Source: Pseudomonadota bacterium (GTDB lineage: Bacteria > Desulfobacterota > Binatia > Binatales > Binataceae). Taken from it: a stretch of 64,000 nucleotides of DNA. Below the pieces are notes generated by a model. The model had not been told where the DNA came from and made no database searches. It saw only the letters and a list, made by a program, of their open reading frames with translations. Of the stretch, positions 62,303-64,000 are shown in pieces (within the stretch, counting starts at the first letter, position 1; each line of letters starts with the position of its first letter). The stretch lies in contig JAJPHZ010000018.1 of NCBI GenBank assembly GCA_021325025.1, positions 1 to 64,000 on the forward strand. The letters are read 5' to 3'. A program made the translations under genes and the position numbers.

Positions 62303-62698
62303 TCACGCCCCTTGCAGGAACTCCACGATATTGCCGTCCGGATCGTTGACCATCGCCATGACCACACCGGGCCGGTTTTCCGCTGGCGGCACCAGCAGTT
62401 TGATTCCGCTTGCCTCCAGTTGCGCGACCAGGGCGCGCACGTCGGCGACATGAATCGTGAAATATCGCAGGCCATAGCCGCGCCCAGGTCCGCCGCCTAC
62501 CGGCTTACCCTCCGGTTCGCGATCCATCTTGACCAGCTTGATCAGACTGTTGCCGCACATTAGGCGATACATCCGCCCGCCCCGCACTTCCATCTCGCCC
62601 TGGTCCTCCATCCCCAGCATGTCGCGATAAAAGGCCAGCGACCGGGCGGGGTCGGAGATGACGATGCCGAGGTCGATCGATTCTTTGGATAGCTTCAC
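62303..62698 (-). CDS. VOC-superfamily (glyoxalase-like) protein
   Basis: 131 residues from GTG 62698, selected because AAGGAGAACAAC directly precedes it; an ATG at 62728 lacks such a site. One glyoxalase domain: DLGIVISDPARSLAFYRDMLG, YFTIHVADV and VNDPDGNIVEFLQ at the C-terminus, the latter with the metal Glu. Typical of dimeric lactoylglutathione lyase-like proteins; substrate unknown. Confidence 0.85.
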   Translation of the reverse strand: MKLSKESIDLGIVISDPARSLAFYRDMLGMEDQGEMEVRGGRMYRLMCGNSLIKLVKMDREPEGKPVGGGPGRGYGLRYFTIHVADVRALVAQLEASGIKLLVPPAENRPGVVMAMVNDPDGNIVEFLQGA

Positions 62699-62767
62699 GT
62701 TGTTCTCCTTATCAGCGTAAGCCCGCATGGGATGTATCCGGGCACGGCTTGGTTTACATTAGTAAAG

Positions 62768-63847
62768 ATGGAGCTCGAAGCCAAAATTCACGCGCGCGCC
62801 GGCGTCGGATCGGAACCGCGCGACATTCGCGATCTGCTCTTGGCGGAACTCGAAGCCTGGGTTATCGCAGCCGGGCAACCGCAATTCAGGGCAAAACAGC
62901 TCGCGCAATGGCTTTATGGCCGGCGCGTGGAATCCTTCGACGCGATGGCCAATCTGCCTTTTCCGTTTCGGCAAGACCTAAAGTTATACTTTAACTTATC
63001 CCCGGTGCCGGTGGCGGCCGTCAAGCGCTCGGTAGACGGCACCGTCAAGCTCCTGCTGCGGCTGACTGATGGACGCGAGATCGAAAGCGTAATCATTCCA
63101 ACTCCAGAGCGCACCACGTTGTGCATTTCCAGTCAGGCCGGATGCGCGATGAAATGCGCGTTCTGCGCTACCGCCCGGATGGGCCTGGAGCGCAACCTGA
63201 GCGCCGGCGAGATGGTCGCCCAGGTAATCACCGCGTCGCGCTATTTGGAGGCGGGGCAGCATCTGACCAACTATGTGTTCATGGGGATGGGCGAGCCGCT
63301 GGGCAACTATCCGCGCCTGCTGCGCGCGCTGACCATCATGACCGCGCCGTGGGGGATGGGGATCTCGCCGCGCCGTATTACGGTTTCGACCGTGGGTCTG
63401 GTGCCGATGATCGAAAAGCTGATGGCCGACACGCAGGTGCATCTGGCGGTCTCCCTGACCGCGACCACCAACGAACTGCGCAACAGGCTGGCGCCGATCA
63501 ATCGCCGCTATCCGCTGGAGCAGTTGCTGGAGTGCTGCCGGCGGCTTGACCTGGGCCGGCGCCGGATCACCTTCGAGTATGTAATGCTGGCCGGCGTCAA
63601 CGATTCGCCGGCCGATGCGGCGCGCCTGGCGAAGTTGATGGCACCGCTGCGCGCCAAGGTCAATCTGCTCCTGTTTAATCCCTTTCCAGGCGCGGAGTTT
63701 ACGCCCAGTTCGCGCCAGGCAGTGGAGCGCTTTCAGGCTCATCTCTCCAAGGCCAATTTGACCGCGACCATCCGCGAAAGCCGCGGCCAGGATATCGCCG
63801 CCGCCTGCGGCCAACTGCGCGTGGAGCATCAGGGGCAGGCGCACTGA
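62768..63847 (+). CDS. rlmN: Dual-specificity RNA methyltransferase RlmN
   Basis: 359 residues from ATG 62768 (ATG 62732 is in frame upstream; neither has a clear ribosome-binding site). The radical SAM cluster is Cys126, Cys130, Cys133 (CAMKCAFC), preceded by the helical N-terminal domain. FMGMGEPLGNY and ISPRRITVSTVG follow, and the methyl-carrying Cys347 is in IAAACGQLR, with the RGQDI stretch just before. RlmN methylates C2 of A2503 in 23S rRNA and A37 in some tRNAs. Confidence 0.95.
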   Translation: MELEAKIHARAGVGSEPRDIRDLLLAELEAWVIAAGQPQFRAKQLAQWLYGRRVESFDAMANLPFPFRQDLKLYFNLSPVPVAAVKRSVDGTVKLLLRLTDGREIESVIIPTPERTTLCISSQAGCAMKCAFCATARMGLERNLSAGEMVAQVITASRYLEAGQHLTNYVFMGMGEPLGNYPRLLRALTIMTAPWGMGISPRRITVSTVGLVPMIEKLMADTQVHLAVSLTATTNELRNRLAPINRRYPLEQLLECCRRLDLGRRRITFEYVMLAGVNDSPADAARLAKLMAPLRAKVNLLLFNPFPGAEFTPSSRQAVERFQAHLSKANLTATIRESRGQDIAAACGQLRVEHQGQAH

Positions 63848-64000
63848 ACTGTCATCCGGCCTGCGCCGGTATTTGGCGCCGCTTATCGCAGCCATGATGG
63901 TGCCTACGGTCGTGGTTTTGTGGCGGTTGAGGCCGGGCTCTCAAGTGCCGTTCAGGTTGAGTGCAGCGACGAAGGGATCGTGCGCACCAAGGATGCAGAG
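63848..64000. other. Window edge, unassigned
   Basis: Two overlapping frames remain open to the edge (one after ATG 63894, one in the rlmN frame past its stop, reading GRGFVAVEAGLSSAVQ). Too little is visible to call a gene. Confidence 0.3.

Noticed and set aside
63848..64000. A new gene continuing in the rlmN frame after its stop
   Set aside because: The frame reads plausibly for about 35 codons, but no good start codon or ribosome-binding site is visible before the window ends.

Overview
The window is 64 kb of high-GC, densely packed bacterial chromosome. It looks Gram-negative: there is an LpxA acyltransferase, an RlpA-type lipoprotein, a Ccm cytochrome c maturation operon, a DUF1329 exported protein and a large MMPL/RND transporter. 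The gene order tilS-ftsH-folP-cdaA-cdaR-glmM-pdxJ-nnr-tsaE-lysC-cimA resembles delta-proteobacterial-type genomes. The accessory genes (LLM flavin enzymes, thiolase with DUF35, P450, amidohydrolase-2 proteins, MaoC, DUF1329, MMPL) would fit an uncultured lineage such as Candidatus Binatota. That placement is from memory of gene content and was not tested.

Layout. 1-756: 3' end of an LLM flavin oxidoreductase, then a terminator facing an RlpA-like lipoprotein. 1649-5078: an integrative-element module with a phage-type protein, an AT-rich control region, two small HTH proteins, a tyrosine recombinase and a 3' tRNA-Gly(CCC) fragment that looks like an attachment site. 5256-9461: VOC protein, thiolase/DUF35 pair (possibly an Ltp2-type aldolase), yacG, lpxA and a nuclease-fold protein. 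9598-15289: ccmEFH, a zinc-ribbon gene, then ccmABCD. CcmE has a C-x3-Y haem motif in place of the usual H-x3-Y, and CcmH has a five-cysteine motif. 15412-16797: dnaJ with a halved zinc finger, plus a MerR-type partner. 16965-18212: a P450.

18380-44537 is mostly housekeeping on the + strand: tRNA modification (tilS, tsaE, mnmA, mtaB), FtsH protease, folate, c-di-AMP and cell-wall precursor synthesis (cdaA, cdaR, glmM), PLP, NAD(P)HX repair, aspartokinase, citramalate synthase, cysE, a cysteine desulfurase, rnc, era, der, guaA and gltX. A 1 kb patch of gene relics and hairpin repeats (28.8-29.8 kb) interrupts it.

45028-63847 is more accessory: GATase, VOC, two amidohydrolases, a MaoC-like protein, a ThDP enzyme, an MMPL transporter, an SDR, a DUF1329 protein, exonuclease III, an esterase, a GNAT protein, small membrane and VOC proteins, and rlmN. 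It also holds several pseudogene fragments and hairpin repeats.

No rRNA, intact tRNA, CRISPR array or complete insertion sequence was recognised.
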